NCBI GenBank assembly: GCA_944326695.1
Contig: CALVEZ010000021.1
Coordinates: 1-62,085, forward strand
Direction: 5' to 3'
Source of the DNA: Candidatus Bilophila faecipullorum
GTDB taxonomy: Bacteria; Desulfobacterota; Desulfovibrionia; Desulfovibrionales; Desulfovibrionaceae
DNA: 62,085 bases
The notes under the pieces are model-generated. The model was not told the origin of the DNA, did not search any database, and saw nothing but the letters and a program-made list of their open reading frames with translations. The number at the start of each line of letters is the position of its first letter. Position 1 is the first letter of the stretch. This document shows, piece by piece, positions 42,779 through 52,014 of this stretch. Made by a program: the position numbers and the translations under genes.

Positions 42779-43177
42779 TCAGGCCGTGGCCCGGGAAGTG
42801 GGGTACATCATGCGGTAGCCGAGCCAGACCGCGCAGACGCAGAGCACCGCGTTCAGGAGGATGTTGAGCCCGGCATAGGCCATATCGCCGCCGTGGTAGA
42901 GATTGAAGGTGTCGAGCGAAAACGTGGAAAAGGTGGTGAAGCCGCCGAGAAAGCCGGTTCCGAGCAGGCTGTAGCCCACGGGGAAGGGTTTGCTTTCGCG
43001 TTTCATCCAGCCTTGCAGCAGGCCCATGAGGAAGCCGCCGAGGACGTTGATGATCAGAATGCCGATGGGAAAACGGGTCGTGAGGCCGCTCATGATCGCG
43101 GCGTTGAGGTGAAAGCGGCACACCGCCCCCACCGCGCCGCCCACGAGCACCGCGACCGCGTTGGATGCATAGGACAT
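42779..43177 (-). CDS. crcB: FluC/CrcB fluoride channel, second subunit
   Basis: The 132-residue protein has four membrane spans. Family motifs: G-G-A-V-G-A-x-x-R-F-H near the start, NVLGGFLMGLL in span 2, and G-F-L-G-G-F-T-T-F-S-T-F-S in span 3, including the fluoride-coordinating Phe box. FluC proteins form dual-topology dimers, often from two adjacent genes as here. The ATG at 43177 follows GGGAGG and lies 14 bp after the paired gene. It lowers cytoplasmic fluoride. Confidence 0.92.
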   Translation of the reverse strand: MSYASNAVAVLVGGAVGAVCRFHLNAAIMSGLTTRFPIGILIINVLGGFLMGLLQGWMKRESKPFPVGYSLLGTGFLGGFTTFSTFSLDTFNLYHGGDMAYAGLNILLNAVLCVCAVWLGYRMMYPTSRATA

Positions 43178-43191
43178 GTCGAGCCTCCCGC

Positions 43192-43572
43192 CTAGTGGAT
43201 CGTCATGAAAAAGCCTGCTGCCGTTCCGCAGAGGCACAGGACCATATTGAGGACCACATTCAAAATCCCCTTGCCCGGCTTGCCGTCGCGGAAGGCCGCG
43301 AAGGTGTCCATCGAAAAGGTGGAGAACGTGGTCAGCGCCCCGAGCATCCCTTCCCCGATGAAGTCGTGCCACGGGACCGCCGACATCGTGTGCGCGGCGA
43401 TAGCCCCCACGAGCAGGCCCATGATGAAGGAGCCGAGCACGTTGACGAAGAGCGTTCCGTAGGGGAAGCCCTTGCCGAACCATGCCGCGAACCATGCCGA
43501 AATCTGGAAGCGGAGCCACGCGCCGATCGCGCCGCCCCCCGCCACCCAGAGAGTACCCGCCATATCTGTCAT
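43192..43572 (-). CDS. crcB: FluC/CrcB fluoride channel, first subunit
   Basis: The protein has 126 residues and four spans, with A-G-G-G-A-I-G-A-W-L-R-F, NVLGSFIMGLLVG and G-M-L-G-A-L-T-T-F-S-T-F-S-M-D. Together with the next gene it makes a heterodimeric fluoride channel. It lies 79 bp after the ammonium transporter at the end of the urease cluster. This is notable because fluoride inhibits urease. I looked for a fluoride riboswitch in the 79 bp and saw none. Confidence 0.92.
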   Translation of the reverse strand: MTDMAGTLWVAGGGAIGAWLRFQISAWFAAWFGKGFPYGTLFVNVLGSFIMGLLVGAIAAHTMSAVPWHDFIGEGMLGALTTFSTFSMDTFAAFRDGKPGKGILNVVLNMVLCLCGTAAGFFMTIH

Positions 43573-43620
43573 GAATCGCTCCCTTTCCGAAGCCCCGTTC
43601 AGGGGTTGGAGTGCCGAAGC

Positions 43621-43644
43621 GGGAACCGCCCGAGGGCGGCTCCC
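43621..43644 (-). terminator. Hairpin between the ammonium transporter and FluC genes
   Basis: GGGAGCCGCCC and GGGCGGTTCCC form an 11-bp stem with a two-base loop. No T-run follows, so it may be a pausing or processing site and not a full terminator. Confidence 0.5.
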
Positions 43645-43651
43645 TCCTTCG

Positions 43652-44869
43652 CTACATCTTGTAGGCGTCTTCTCCCAGAATGGAGTTGTCGAGCCCCGCC
43701 ACTTCCTCTTCGGGGGTCACGCGGATGGGCTTGCCCCACATGTCGATGACCTTGAAGATGATCAGGGTGACGAAGAAGGAGTAGACGGCCACGATGATCA
43801 CGCCGAGAAGCTGCATGAGGAACTGTTCGAGGCTCGCGCTCACGCGGTCGATGTTCGGGCTGGCGAGGATGCCGAGCAGGAGCGCGCCGGTCACGCCGCC
43901 CATGCCGTGGGCGCGCCACACTTCGAGCGCGTCGTCAAAGGCGAAGCGTTCCTGCACGCCCTTGGCGAAGTAGCACACGAGAGAGCCGAGGCCGCCGATG
44001 ACGATGGCCGCCCAGGGTTCCACGTAGCCAGCGCAGGGGGTGATGGTGGCAAGGCCCGCCACCGCGCCCACCAGCACGCCCGAGAAGGTGGGCCTGCGGC
44101 TGTAGTGCCAGTCGAGCGCGAGCCACACGAGCATGGCCACGGACCCCGCGATGGTTGTATTGGTGAAGGCGTAGGAGGCCAGCGCGTCGGCGGCGTAGGC
44201 CCCGCCCGCGTTGAAACCGAACCAGCCGAACCACAAGAGGCCCGCGCCCACGGCCACCAGCGGGAGGTTGCTCGCTACGGTCGGCTCGCCGGGCCGCACC
44301 GTGGTGCGGCGGCCAAGGTAGAGCACCGAGGCCAGAGCCGAGAAGCCCGCGCTCACGTGGATGACGATGCCGCCCGCGAAATCCACCACCCCGAGCTTGG
44401 CGAGGAAGCCGCCGCCCCAAATCCAGTGGCAGGCGGGCAGGTAGATGAAGATCATCCACAGGATGATGAATTTCAGGTAGCCGCTGAAGGTCAGCCGGCC
44501 CGCGAAGGCTCCGGTGATCAGGGCCGGGGCGATGACCGCGAACATGAGCTGATAGGCGAAGAAGAGGATGAACGGGACCGTGCTCGCGTATTCCGTGCTC
44601 GGGGCCACGCCCACGCCGTCAAGCCCGAAATGGAAGGTGATGTCTCCGATGATGCCGCCGAGATCGGGGCCGAAGGCGAGGCTGAAGCCGCCGAAAATCC
44701 AGATGACGGCGATGACGCCCATCGAAATGAAGTTCTGCATCATGATGGTCAGCACGTTTTTGCGGGGCACCATGCCGCCGTAAAAAAGCGCGAGGGCGGG
44801 CGTCATGAGGCACACCAGCGCCGTGCAGAGCATGACGAAGGCGGTATCGCCCGTGTTCAGTGTGTACAT
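43652..44869 (-). CDS. amt: Ammonium transporter (Amt family)
   Basis: The protein has 405 residues and 11 spans; the ATG at 44869 has AAAGGAG eight bases upstream. Family marks: M-T-P-A-L-A-L-F-Y-G-G-M-V near the start, the D-F-A-G-G-I-V-I-H-V pore His region, and FDDALEVWRAHGMGGVTGAL with the second pore His. Membrane position and neighbours suggest recapture of ammonia that leaks after urea hydrolysis, or uptake at low ammonium. It follows the urea transporter by 31 bp. No glnB/glnK gene is adjacent, which is usual for amt and absent here. Confidence 0.93.
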   Translation of the reverse strand: MYTLNTGDTAFVMLCTALVCLMTPALALFYGGMVPRKNVLTIMMQNFISMGVIAVIWIFGGFSLAFGPDLGGIIGDITFHFGLDGVGVAPSTEYASTVPFILFFAYQLMFAVIAPALITGAFAGRLTFSGYLKFIILWMIFIYLPACHWIWGGGFLAKLGVVDFAGGIVIHVSAGFSALASVLYLGRRTTVRPGEPTVASNLPLVAVGAGLLWFGWFGFNAGGAYAADALASYAFTNTTIAGSVAMLVWLALDWHYSRRPTFSGVLVGAVAGLATITPCAGYVEPWAAIVIGGLGSLVCYFAKGVQERFAFDDALEVWRAHGMGGVTGALLLGILASPNIDRVSASLEQFLMQLLGVIIVAVYSFFVTLIIFKVIDMWGKPIRVTPEEEVAGLDNSILGEDAYKM

Positions 44870-44900
44870 GGGGGCTACTCCTTTGCGATTGAAGGTGAAG

Positions 44901-45905
44901 CTACCGGTGGCTGGCCGGGAGCAGGTCAAGGTTGGGCAGGAGGAAAATCCACGCCGCGATGACGAAGGGGAAGGTCAGGGTCGGTATGCCGAAGGTATTC
45001 AGCACCACGTTGAGCGCGCCCTGCGCCACCACGGTGAAGATCGTGCCGACCAGTGCGTAGATGACGACCCTCCAGTTGGGCTTGTAGAAGGTGGTGCCGA
45101 GGCCGATGGCCGTCAGCACCGCGCTGAACTGGAAGAGTCCGGCGATGATGGCCGTGGACCCGCCGCCGAGGATGACCGCCGTGCAGATGGCGACGAGCGA
45201 ACCCACGAAGGCGAAGACGGCCGCCCACACGGAACTGACCGCGAGGCCGATGAGGAAAAGGATGCCCGTGATCACGTTGTTGATGAGGAAGACCTGCGAC
45301 ACCCCGGCAAAGGCCGCGTGCCAGAACTGCCGCATGTCCAGCGTGAAGAGATCGCTCACCGGAGGCTGGACGGCCACCACGGGATGGGGCAGGCTCGTGA
45401 TCTGGATATGCCCGAAGTTGTAGGCCGCGAGCATCAGGAACCACGTCGTAATGACGAAGGGCCCGGTCATGGCCGAGACCTTCCATGTGCGCAGGACGCC
45501 CGAGATGGCCCGCATGAGGATGGTCGAGAAGATGGAGCCGGCGATGACGTAGCCCCACAGCAGGGGCGTGGGCGCGAAGAAGGTGGGCAGCGCGCAGCCC
45601 ACCAGGATGCCGTTGTAGCCGTGCAGCCCCATGTTGATGTTTTCTTTGGGCGCGCGCGTGGCGTAGGCGGTGAGGGTGCCCATCACCGTGCCGATGATGG
45701 CCCCGATGCCTACGGAGATCATGTGCGCCGAATAGGCCCCCCAGAAGATGCCGACGAGAAAGAAAAGGCCCGTCAGCGGGTTATTCTGGAACATGACCTG
45801 TCCGGCGCCGCGCAGACAGACATCCACGAAATGGATAAAGGTATTTTGGGAGGCCAGCGCACCCCACGAGTGGGGGGCTGTGCCCTGGGCAGCGACGTCG
45901 CTCAT
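44901..45905 (-). CDS. Urea transporter (UT/Yut family)
   Basis: The 334-residue, ten-span protein has two halves with the family's selectivity-filter motifs, F-Q-N-N-P-L-T-G-L-F-F-L near residue 40 and L-I-N-N-V-I-T-G-I-L-F-L near 205, and G-L-H-G-Y-N-G-I-L-V-G. UT channels pass urea down its gradient, driven by cytoplasmic urease. It follows ureD by 63 bp, so supply, hydrolysis and ammonia handling are probably one transcript. Confidence 0.92.
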   Translation of the reverse strand: MSDVAAQGTAPHSWGALASQNTFIHFVDVCLRGAGQVMFQNNPLTGLFFLVGIFWGAYSAHMISVGIGAIIGTVMGTLTAYATRAPKENINMGLHGYNGILVGCALPTFFAPTPLLWGYVIAGSIFSTILMRAISGVLRTWKVSAMTGPFVITTWFLMLAAYNFGHIQITSLPHPVVAVQPPVSDLFTLDMRQFWHAAFAGVSQVFLINNVITGILFLIGLAVSSVWAAVFAFVGSLVAICTAVILGGGSTAIIAGLFQFSAVLTAIGLGTTFYKPNWRVVIYALVGTIFTVVAQGALNVVLNTFGIPTLTFPFVIAAWIFLLPNLDLLPASHR

Positions 45906-45968
45906 CGTGTTTTCTCCAGCTCGGCGTGGCCGAGAGTTGAAGATGGCGGAACGGTTCCGCGGAAGGCC

Positions 45969-46934
45969 CTATTGCCACAGGAACGCTTGCGGCAGATCGC
46001 GCCCGGCCACGATGCGGCGGGCGATCTGCCAGAATTCCCGGATTTTTCCGCGCACCGATTCCGAGGTCATCCCCAGCACCTTGAACACCACCCCGCAGTC
46101 GCCCGGCAGGAGCGAGGCGCCGTAGGCGAGCCGCGCTTCCTTGTCCACCGCCGCATCCGCGGCCTGAAGCGTCTGCAGGGCCTTTTCCTTTTCCGTCAGC
46201 AGGATGACGTTGCCGAATACCTCGTAACCGTTCATGATCCCGGTCCGAGAGAGGTCCGTGGCGCGGGGATCGACGATAAATTTTTCCACGAACAGCCGGA
46301 CGTTGTTCTCGCGCCGCGTGGCCTCGATGGTGGAGGAGTAGAGATCAAAGCCGAAAAGCTCGTCCTTGTGGTGGTACTTGCGGCCCGGCAGCACCACTTC
46401 GGAGTAGAGCAGGCTCCCCCTTTCCGCGATGGAGATGCGGGTGTGCGAGAGGAAGCGCGAGGTCCGGTGCGGGATGAGCGGATCGGGCATATATTCGAGA
46501 TAGCCGCCTTCCTCGACCACGATGTCCTGCATCTGCGAGGCATAGTTGGCGTTCATCATGTGCACCTTGGTGGCGGACTGGGTGGTGACGTGGGCCGCCG
46601 CGTCCTTGCCCACCTCAATTTCCAGCGCCATGCGGTCGCCCTGAAGCAGGCATCCGGTGGTGGTGATGATGAATACGCAGGGCATTTCCGGCATGGCCTC
46701 GTCCCAGTAGAGGGGCCGCTGGGCGAGGAAGGGCACGCGCCGATCCATGAAGGAGAGCACGCTCCTGTCGCCCCTTTTGGCGAATTCGAGGCGCAGGTAG
46801 CCGTTCTTGCCCACGATGCCGCTCGGCATCTGCGCGGGCTCGTCCTGATAGTCCCGCAGTTCCGGCGCCTGCCCAAGCCGTGCGAGGGCGAGGCGGGCCA
46901 GTTCAGCGCGGGTCCGGCTGCTCAGTTGCGTCAT
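45969..46934 (-). CDS. ureD: Urease accessory protein UreD (UreH)
   Basis: The 321-residue protein has the UreD core: F-A-K-R-G-D-R-S-V-L-S, the T-T-G-C-L-L-Q-G-D segment, THVTTQSATKVH-like strand (here HVTTQSATKVHMM), E-Y-M-P-D-P-L-I-P, and SEVVLPGR. UreD binds apo-urease and relays nickel from the UreEFG complex. It starts 11 bp after ureG. A slight N-terminal extension of about 35 residues precedes the core. Confidence 0.93.
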   Translation of the reverse strand: MTQLSSRTRAELARLALARLGQAPELRDYQDEPAQMPSGIVGKNGYLRLEFAKRGDRSVLSFMDRRVPFLAQRPLYWDEAMPEMPCVFIITTTGCLLQGDRMALEIEVGKDAAAHVTTQSATKVHMMNANYASQMQDIVVEEGGYLEYMPDPLIPHRTSRFLSHTRISIAERGSLLYSEVVLPGRKYHHKDELFGFDLYSSTIEATRRENNVRLFVEKFIVDPRATDLSRTGIMNGYEVFGNVILLTEKEKALQTLQAADAAVDKEARLAYGASLLPGDCGVVFKVLGMTSESVRGKIREFWQIARRIVAGRDLPQAFLWQ

Positions 46935-46945
46935 GGCGTCCCCCT

Positions 46946-47584
46946 TCAGGCCGTCTTTTCGGCGGGCTTGAAGTCGAAGAGGGCGTCGCGGATGATCATG
47001 TCCGCCAGTTCCTCGATGTTTTTCCCGGTCTTGCAGTTGGTGAAGATGAAGGGCTTGCCGTCGCGCATGAGGCGGGAATCGCGGTCCATGACCTCAAGGC
47101 TCGCGTCGACGTAGGGGGCGAGGTCTTCCTTGTTGATCACGAGGATGTCGGACTGGCAGACGCCGGGGCCGCTCTTGCGGGGGATTTTGTCGCCCGCGGC
47201 CACGTCGATGACGTAGATGAAGAAGTCCGCGAGCGCCGGGCTGAAGGTCAGCGTCAGGTTGTCGCCGCCGCTTTCGATGAAGATGAGGTCGCTTTCGGGG
47301 AAACGGCGCTCAAGCTCCTCCACGGCGGCCAGATTCATGCTGGGGTCTTCGCGGATGGCGGTATGCGGGCAGGCTCCGGTTTCCACGCCGACGATCTTCT
47401 CGGCTTCCAGAACGCCGTCGAGTTCGCGTTGCACGTGCTTGGCGTCCTCGGTGGTGACCACGTCGTTGGTGACGATGAGGGGTTTGACGCCCCTGCGGAT
47501 GAGGACGGGCGTCACCGCCTCGATGATCGCCGTCTTGCCGGAACCGACCGGCCCGCCTACGCCAATGCGAGTGATTTTTTTCAT
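46946..47584 (-). CDS. ureG: Urease accessory GTPase UreG
   Basis: The 212-residue SIMIBI GTPase has P-loop [22 protein letters not shown], the nickel-binding Cys-Pro-His in [18 protein letters not shown] and the guanine-specifying V-I-N-K-E-D-L. It couples GTP hydrolysis to nickel delivery. The start [11 protein letters not shown] was chosen over upstream frames that lack the domain. It starts 32 bp after ureF. Confidence 0.96.
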   Translation of the reverse strand: MKKITRIGVGGPVGSGKTAIIEAVTPVLIRRGVKPLIVTNDVVTTEDAKHVQRELDGVLEAEKIVGVETGACPHTAIREDPSMNLAAVEELERRFPESDLIFIESGGDNLTLTFSPALADFFIYVIDVAAGDKIPRKSGPGVCQSDILVINKEDLAPYVDASLEVMDRDSRLMRDGKPFIFTNCKTGKNIEELADMIIRDALFDFKPAEKTA

Positions 47585-47616
47585 TGTCTTTTTTCCTTTG
47601 GAAGTATGCCGTAAGG

Positions 47617-48333
47617 CTAGTTCATGAACAGGCGCACGCGGGCCTTGACGTGGTTGGCGGCGAGGATGTCCGTCATGGGCGCGAAGGCCGACATCTGCTC
47701 CAGCGAGAGCTGCATGGACAGGCGGCACAGAGGATCGAAATGCCGGGTCAGCCCGTAGAGCGTGCGCTGGATGTCGATGTGGGTGATGCGCATGAGCCGC
47801 ATGGACGCGTTGAGGATGGTCATGGCCACGCCGTAGAGGTGGACCGTGAGCACTTCGTGCAGGAGCCCCGCATCGAGCTGCGCCTGCGTGGACAGGCCCG
47901 TGACGACGAACATGATGGCGAGCGAGACCGGATAGGTGCCGGGGGTGCGGCCCTCCCGGACGGCGTCGCGCCAGCGGGCGATGAGCGGGTCTTCGGTGAT
48001 CTCCGCGCCCATTTCCGCCAGTTTTTTGCCCATGCGCGTGGTCATGAGCCGCGTTTCCTCGTTGAGCTTGCGGGCGAAGGCCTCATGGTCGATGCGCATC
48101 AGCTCCTTGATGTTGCCCGCCAGGGCCGCCCGCGTCGCCCACACGATGGCCACGCCGTCGCCCTTGGCCGCCTGTTCGAGGGCGGTGAGCGCATAGCCGC
48201 GCAGGGTTTCGGGATCGCGGACCACGCCCTTCTGGACGGCGGATTCCACCCCGCTTGAAAAGGCGAAAGCGCCCACCGGCAGCATGGAGTCTCCGAACTG
48301 GAGCATTCTGGAAAGGGAAAGGATCGTCTTCAC
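47617..48333 (-). CDS. ureF: Urease accessory protein UreF
   Basis: The 238-residue all-helical protein has the UreF marks: [20 protein letters not shown] near the start and later G-R-T-P-G-T-Y-P and the D-P-L-C-R-L region. UreF bridges UreG and UreD-urease and acts as a fidelity check on nickel loading. It is 19 bp downstream of ureE. Confidence 0.93.
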   Translation of the reverse strand: MKTILSLSRMLQFGDSMLPVGAFAFSSGVESAVQKGVVRDPETLRGYALTALEQAAKGDGVAIVWATRAALAGNIKELMRIDHEAFARKLNEETRLMTTRMGKKLAEMGAEITEDPLIARWRDAVREGRTPGTYPVSLAIMFVVTGLSTQAQLDAGLLHEVLTVHLYGVAMTILNASMRLMRITHIDIQRTLYGLTRHFDPLCRLSMQLSLEQMSAFAPMTDILAANHVKARVRLFMN

Positions 48334-48352
48334 GCTCGCCTCCGCAGTGTCA

Positions 48353-49117
48353 TCACTTGTGGTGGCGGTGCCCGTGCCCGCAGTGTCCGCCGTGTTCCTC
48401 GCACCGGTGAGGGTGGCCGTGCCCGTGATGGTGATGATGGTGTTCGTGGCGGTTTCCTTCGTCTTCGCTTTCAGGGCCGTGCGCGTGATCCCCGTGGTGG
48501 GAGTGCCCGTGCCCCGCGCCGTCGGCGGAGGCGGCGTCCCCGGCGTGGGTATGGCCGTGCGCGTGCGAATGCCCGCCCTGCATGGGCTGCTCCGTACCGC
48601 CGAAGAGCCGCCGCGCCTGCGAGGGATCGAGCTTGTCCGCGATTTCCGCGCCCGGGACGAAGCGGAAGGAAATGTCCGCGAAGTGATGGGTGTTCATGAC
48701 CGAATTCATGACCAGCCGGTTGACCGCGAGGGGGACGTAGACGAAGCCGTCCTGCACCACGGCGGGCCAGTGCTGGTTGCCGAGGGCGTGGCCGAGCTGC
48801 ACGCAGCGTTCAATGAACTGCTCGGGAGGCAATTTCCGCAGATCGCTCAGATCGACGACGAGCACGTCGCACAGATCGATGTTGCAGACCACGGCCCTGT
48901 TTTCGCCGTCGTCCCAGAGCAGTACGTCGCCGTCGCGCAGGAAGGTGTCGCGATCCAGCGAAACGGCTACGGTCTGGCCGTTACGCGTGTCCTTGCGCAG
49001 CCTGTTTTTCTGCGCGTCCCACTGGCTGAGTTCCAGCAAGTCGATTTCGGCTTCGGCCAGCCGATCTTTCCACGCCTCATCCTTGATGTTGCCGAGTACG
49101 GTTTCTACGATGTGCAT
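48353..49117 (-). CDS. ureE: Urease nickel metallochaperone UreE with His-rich tail
   Basis: The protein has 254 residues, longer than the usual 150-200. The N-terminal peptide-binding and C-terminal metal domains are present (LWDDGENRAVVCNID, GHALGNQHWPAVV with the conserved metal-site His). The last 75 residues hold more than 25 His in HSHAHGHTHAG- and HHHHHHGHGH-like runs and should bind many nickel ions. The N terminus resembles UreE only loosely. It is separated from ureC by 265 bp of repeat-containing DNA, so it may also have its own promoter. Confidence 0.9.
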   Translation of the reverse strand: MHIVETVLGNIKDEAWKDRLAEAEIDLLELSQWDAQKNRLRKDTRNGQTVAVSLDRDTFLRDGDVLLWDDGENRAVVCNIDLCDVLVVDLSDLRKLPPEQFIERCVQLGHALGNQHWPAVVQDGFVYVPLAVNRLVMNSVMNTHHFADISFRFVPGAEIADKLDPSQARRLFGGTEQPMQGGHSHAHGHTHAGDAASADGAGHGHSHHGDHAHGPESEDEGNRHEHHHHHHGHGHPHRCEEHGGHCGHGHRHHK

Positions 49118-49280
49118 TCGATTCCTGCCTTGAACGGTTGATGGGGGAGGGCCGCCGGAGAAGGCGGGCCCCGCCTTTGTGAAGCGCCGCCTCACCGCGC
49201 GGGAGAGGCGGGGCCGTCCGGGGCGCGACGGGGTGCGGCCTTGCGGCCCTGCTCGGCGTCCCCGGGTGGCCCCGCCCTTC

Positions 49281-49347
49281 TTCCCGCGTGGGAGCCGCTC
49301 CCAGTGTTTTCCAGAACCCGGTCCATGTCCCTCCCGCGTGGGAGCCG
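49281..49347. repeat. Palindromic direct repeat pair, 50-bp pitch, between ureC and ureE
   Basis: YTCCCGCGTGGGAGCCG occurs at 49281-49297 and 49331-49347, 16 of 17 bases identical; each copy holds the imperfect palindrome CTCCCRCGYGGGAG. No gene lies in the 265-bp gap (49118-49382). Confidence 0.6.
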
Positions 49348-49382
49348 GGGGAGGCGTCCCCCGGCCTGAGCGCGCGGTCGCT

Positions 49383-51101
49383 CTAGCTGAAGAAGTAGAG
49401 CTGGCCGAGGGCCACTCTTTCGGCGGGCCGGACCGTGGCATGGGTGCCGTCCACAGTCACGGCGAAGGTTTCGGGGTCGACCTCGATTTTCGGCAGGTTG
49501 CCGTTGCGCACCATGTCGTGCTTGTTCAGGCCGCGGATGTTGCGCACGGGCTCAAGGCGGCTGCGCAGGCCGATCCTCTCGCGGATGTTGCAGTCCATCG
49601 CCGCCTGAGAGACGAAGGTGAGGCGCGTGCGGGGCTTGGCGAGTCCCATGCCGCCGAACATGGGCCGGTAGTAGGTGGGCTGCGGCGTGGGCAGGGAGGC
49701 GTTGGGATCGCCCATGTTGGCCCAGCTGATCATGCCGCCCTTGATGACGAGTTTCGGCTTCGCGCCGAAGAACTGCGGTTCCCAGAGGACGAGGTCGGCG
49801 TATTTGCCCACTTCCACGGAACCGATGATGTGGCTGACGCCCTGCGTGATGGCCGGGTTGATGGTCACCTTGGCCACGTAGCGCAGCACGCGGAAGTTGT
49901 CGTTTTGCGCGTTGTCTTCGGGGAGCTTGCCGCGGGCTTCCTTCATGGCGTTGGCGGTCTGGATGACGCGCAGCCAGTTTTCGCCCACGCGCCCCATGGC
50001 CTGCGAGTCGCTCGAGATCATGGAGATGACGCCCATGTCGTGCAGCACGTTTTCGGCGGCCACGGTCTCGGCGCGCACGCGGCTTTCCGCGAAGGAGACG
50101 TCCGAGGGCACGTTGGGGTTGAGGTTGTGGCAGACCATGATCATGTCGAAGAGTTCGGACTGCGTGTTGATCCCGAAGGGCAGGGTGGGGTTGGTGGAGC
50201 TCGGCAGCACGTTGGGGTAGCTCGCCACCTTCAGGATGTCGGGGGCGTGGCCGCCGCCCGCGCCTTCGGTATGGAAGGTGTGGATGACGCGGCCCGCGAT
50301 GGCGTCGATGGTGTCCTCGACGTAGCCCGATTCGTTCAGGGTGTCGGTGTGGACGGAAACCTGCACGTCCATGTCGTCGGCCACGCTCAGCGCGCCGCGG
50401 ATGAGGGCGGGCATGGCGCCCCAGTCCTCGTGCACCTTGAAGCCGCACGCGCCCGCCTCGATCTGCTCGACGAGGGGGGCCTTGTTATAGGCGTGGCCTT
50501 TGGCGAGGATGCCCATGTTGACGGGCATGGCGTCGATGGCTTCCAGCATTCTGGTGATGTTCCACGGCCCGGCGGTGATGGTGGTGCCGTTGGTGCCGTC
50601 CGTGGGTCCGACGCCGCCGCCGAAGAAGGTGGTGACGCCGTTGGAGAGGGCGGCGTAGGCCTGCTGGGGCGAGATGTAGTGGACGTGAGAGTCGATGCCG
50701 CCCGCGGTGAGGATGAGGTGCTCGCCGGTGATGGCGTCGGTGGAGTTGCCGACGATGAGATCGGGGTGCACGCCGTTCATCATGGACGGGTTGCCGCTCT
50801 TGCCGATGCCCACGATTTTGCCGTCGCGGATGCCCACGTCGGCCTTGATCACGCCCTGCACGGCGTCGATGATGGTGACGTTAGTGATCACCAGATCAAG
50901 CACGCCCGCGTCGCGGGTGAGGCGGGCGTCGCCGCCCATGCCGCCGCGCAGGGTCTTGCCGCCGCCGTACATGGATTCGTCGCCGTAATGACGGAGGTCT
51001 TTTTCGATTTCGACATACAGGTCCGTATCGCCGAGCCGGATTTTGTCCCCCACGGTGGGGCCGAAAAGGGCGGCGTGTTCCTGACGGGAAATAGTTGGCA
51101 T
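49383..51101 (-). CDS. ureC: Urease alpha subunit UreC
   Basis: The 572-residue catalytic subunit has all metal ligands: H139 and H141 ([13 protein letters not shown]), the carbamylated K222 (GFKVHEDWG), H251, H277 and D365 ([12 protein letters not shown]). The flap Cys-His is kept (C324, H325) but the next residue is Asn in place of the usual second His (VCHNLN for VCHHLD), and I-C-P-Q is I-S-P-Q. These changes are uncommon and may tune activity or metal choice. The enzyme converts urea to ammonia and carbamate in the cytoplasm. AAGGAG precedes the ATG. Confidence 0.96.
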   Translation of the reverse strand: MPTISRQEHAALFGPTVGDKIRLGDTDLYVEIEKDLRHYGDESMYGGGKTLRGGMGGDARLTRDAGVLDLVITNVTIIDAVQGVIKADVGIRDGKIVGIGKSGNPSMMNGVHPDLIVGNSTDAITGEHLILTAGGIDSHVHYISPQQAYAALSNGVTTFFGGGVGPTDGTNGTTITAGPWNITRMLEAIDAMPVNMGILAKGHAYNKAPLVEQIEAGACGFKVHEDWGAMPALIRGALSVADDMDVQVSVHTDTLNESGYVEDTIDAIAGRVIHTFHTEGAGGGHAPDILKVASYPNVLPSSTNPTLPFGINTQSELFDMIMVCHNLNPNVPSDVSFAESRVRAETVAAENVLHDMGVISMISSDSQAMGRVGENWLRVIQTANAMKEARGKLPEDNAQNDNFRVLRYVAKVTINPAITQGVSHIIGSVEVGKYADLVLWEPQFFGAKPKLVIKGGMISWANMGDPNASLPTPQPTYYRPMFGGMGLAKPRTRLTFVSQAAMDCNIRERIGLRSRLEPVRNIRGLNKHDMVRNGNLPKIEVDPETFAVTVDGTHATVRPAERVALGQLYFFS

Positions 51102-51137
51102 AATGAACTCCTTGTGAGCCGCGTCAGCGCGCGGGCC

Positions 51138-51644
51138 TTACAGTTTGGCGTTTTTGAAGCCGAGCTTGTCCGCGCGTTCCTGATTGAGGACGCGTTCGTG
51201 ATCGTCGCCGGTCCAGCCGTCTACGAGGTTGTTGAAGCCGTAGGTCCCGGAGGTGCCGCCGATGGCGACGAGGGAGACGGTCTTTTCATCGCCCGGCTCG
51301 AAGCGGATGGCGGTGGTGGAGGAGATGTTCAGGCGCATTCCGTAGGCGGCGGGGCGGTCGAATTCGAGGGCGCGGTTCACTTCAAAGAAGTGGAAGTGGG
51401 AACCGACCTGAATGGGGCGGTCGCCGGTGTTGTGCACCTTCAGGGTGACGGTCTTGCGGCCTTCGTTGAATTCGATGGGGCCTTCGCCGAGGACAAGGCC
51501 GCCTACCGGCGTCTTCTGGCCCTGCTGGGGTTTCTGCGTGGTATTCTGCGTGGCGTCCGGCACGGCGTTCTGTTTGCCGTTCTGGGCGTTGCCGGGCTGT
51601 TGAGCCGCGTTCTGCTTATTGTTCTGGGCGTTATTTTTGGTCAT
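51138..51644 (-). CDS. ureB: Urease beta subunit UreB with Asn/Gln-rich N-terminal extension
   Basis: From about residue 45 the protein is normal UreB ([57 protein letters not shown]). Before it lies an unusual 44-residue stretch with about 20 Asn and Gln (imperfect repeats of Q-N-A/G-K-Q-N-A), giving 168 residues against the usual 100-110. A separate ureA precedes it by 14 bp, so this is not a UreAB fusion. The ATG at 51644 is the only start in the leader region with a usable site upstream (GGGGATG). Confidence 0.93.
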   Translation of the reverse strand: MTKNNAQNNKQNAAQQPGNAQNGKQNAVPDATQNTTQKPQQGQKTPVGGLVLGEGPIEFNEGRKTVTLKVHNTGDRPIQVGSHFHFFEVNRALEFDRPAAYGMRLNISSTTAIRFEPGDEKTVSLVAIGGTSGTYGFNNLVDGWTGDDHERVLNQERADKLGFKNAKL

Positions 51645-51658
51645 GACGGCATCCCCTG

Positions 51659-51961
51659 CTAGTTGATGGGGTTGTGGATGGTGATGAGGCGGCTGCCGTC
51701 GGTGAAGACGGCTTCCACCTGCACGGTGGGGATCATTTCGACCACCCCTTCCATGACGTCGTCGCGGGTGAGGATTTTCCGGGTTTCGGCCATGACCTCT
51801 TCAACGGTCTTGCCCGCCCGGGCCTCTTCGAGGGCGGTGGCGGAAAGCACGGCGACGGTTTCCGGATGGTTGAGCTTCAGGCCCTTGGCTTTTCGCTTGA
51901 GCGCGACGTCGGCCAGGGTATGGATCATGAGTTTATCCAGCTCACGTGGAGTAAGGTGCAT
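51659..51961 (-). CDS. ureA: Urease gamma subunit UreA
   Basis: The 100-residue protein is a standard gamma subunit: [68 protein letters not shown] precedes the ATG. It is the first gene of the urease cluster; candidate operator repeats lie 24-53 bp upstream. Confidence 0.96.
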   Translation of the reverse strand: MHLTPRELDKLMIHTLADVALKRKAKGLKLNHPETVAVLSATALEEARAGKTVEEVMAETRKILTRDDVMEGVVEMIPTVQVEAVFTDGSRLITIHNPIN

Positions 51962-51984
51962 ACAGGCCTCCTTGGGGACTTTTT

Positions 51985-52014
51985 CGTAACACGTTCAAAA
52001 TGAGCGTAACACGT
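51985..52014. promoter_or_regulatory. Tandem CGTAACACGT in the ureA promoter region (possible NikR-type site)
   Basis: CGTAACACGT occurs at 51985-51994 and 52005-52014, 20 bp apart. The GTAACAC half-site and the spacing recall the NikR operator described for delta-proteobacteria (GTGTTAC, 13-14 bp, GTAACAC), but here both copies point the same way. Nickel control of urease would make sense. Confidence 0.4.

Noticed and set aside
43573..43651. Fluoride riboswitch before the FluC genes
   Set aside because: The conserved riboswitch core sequences are not present; only a simple hairpin is seen.
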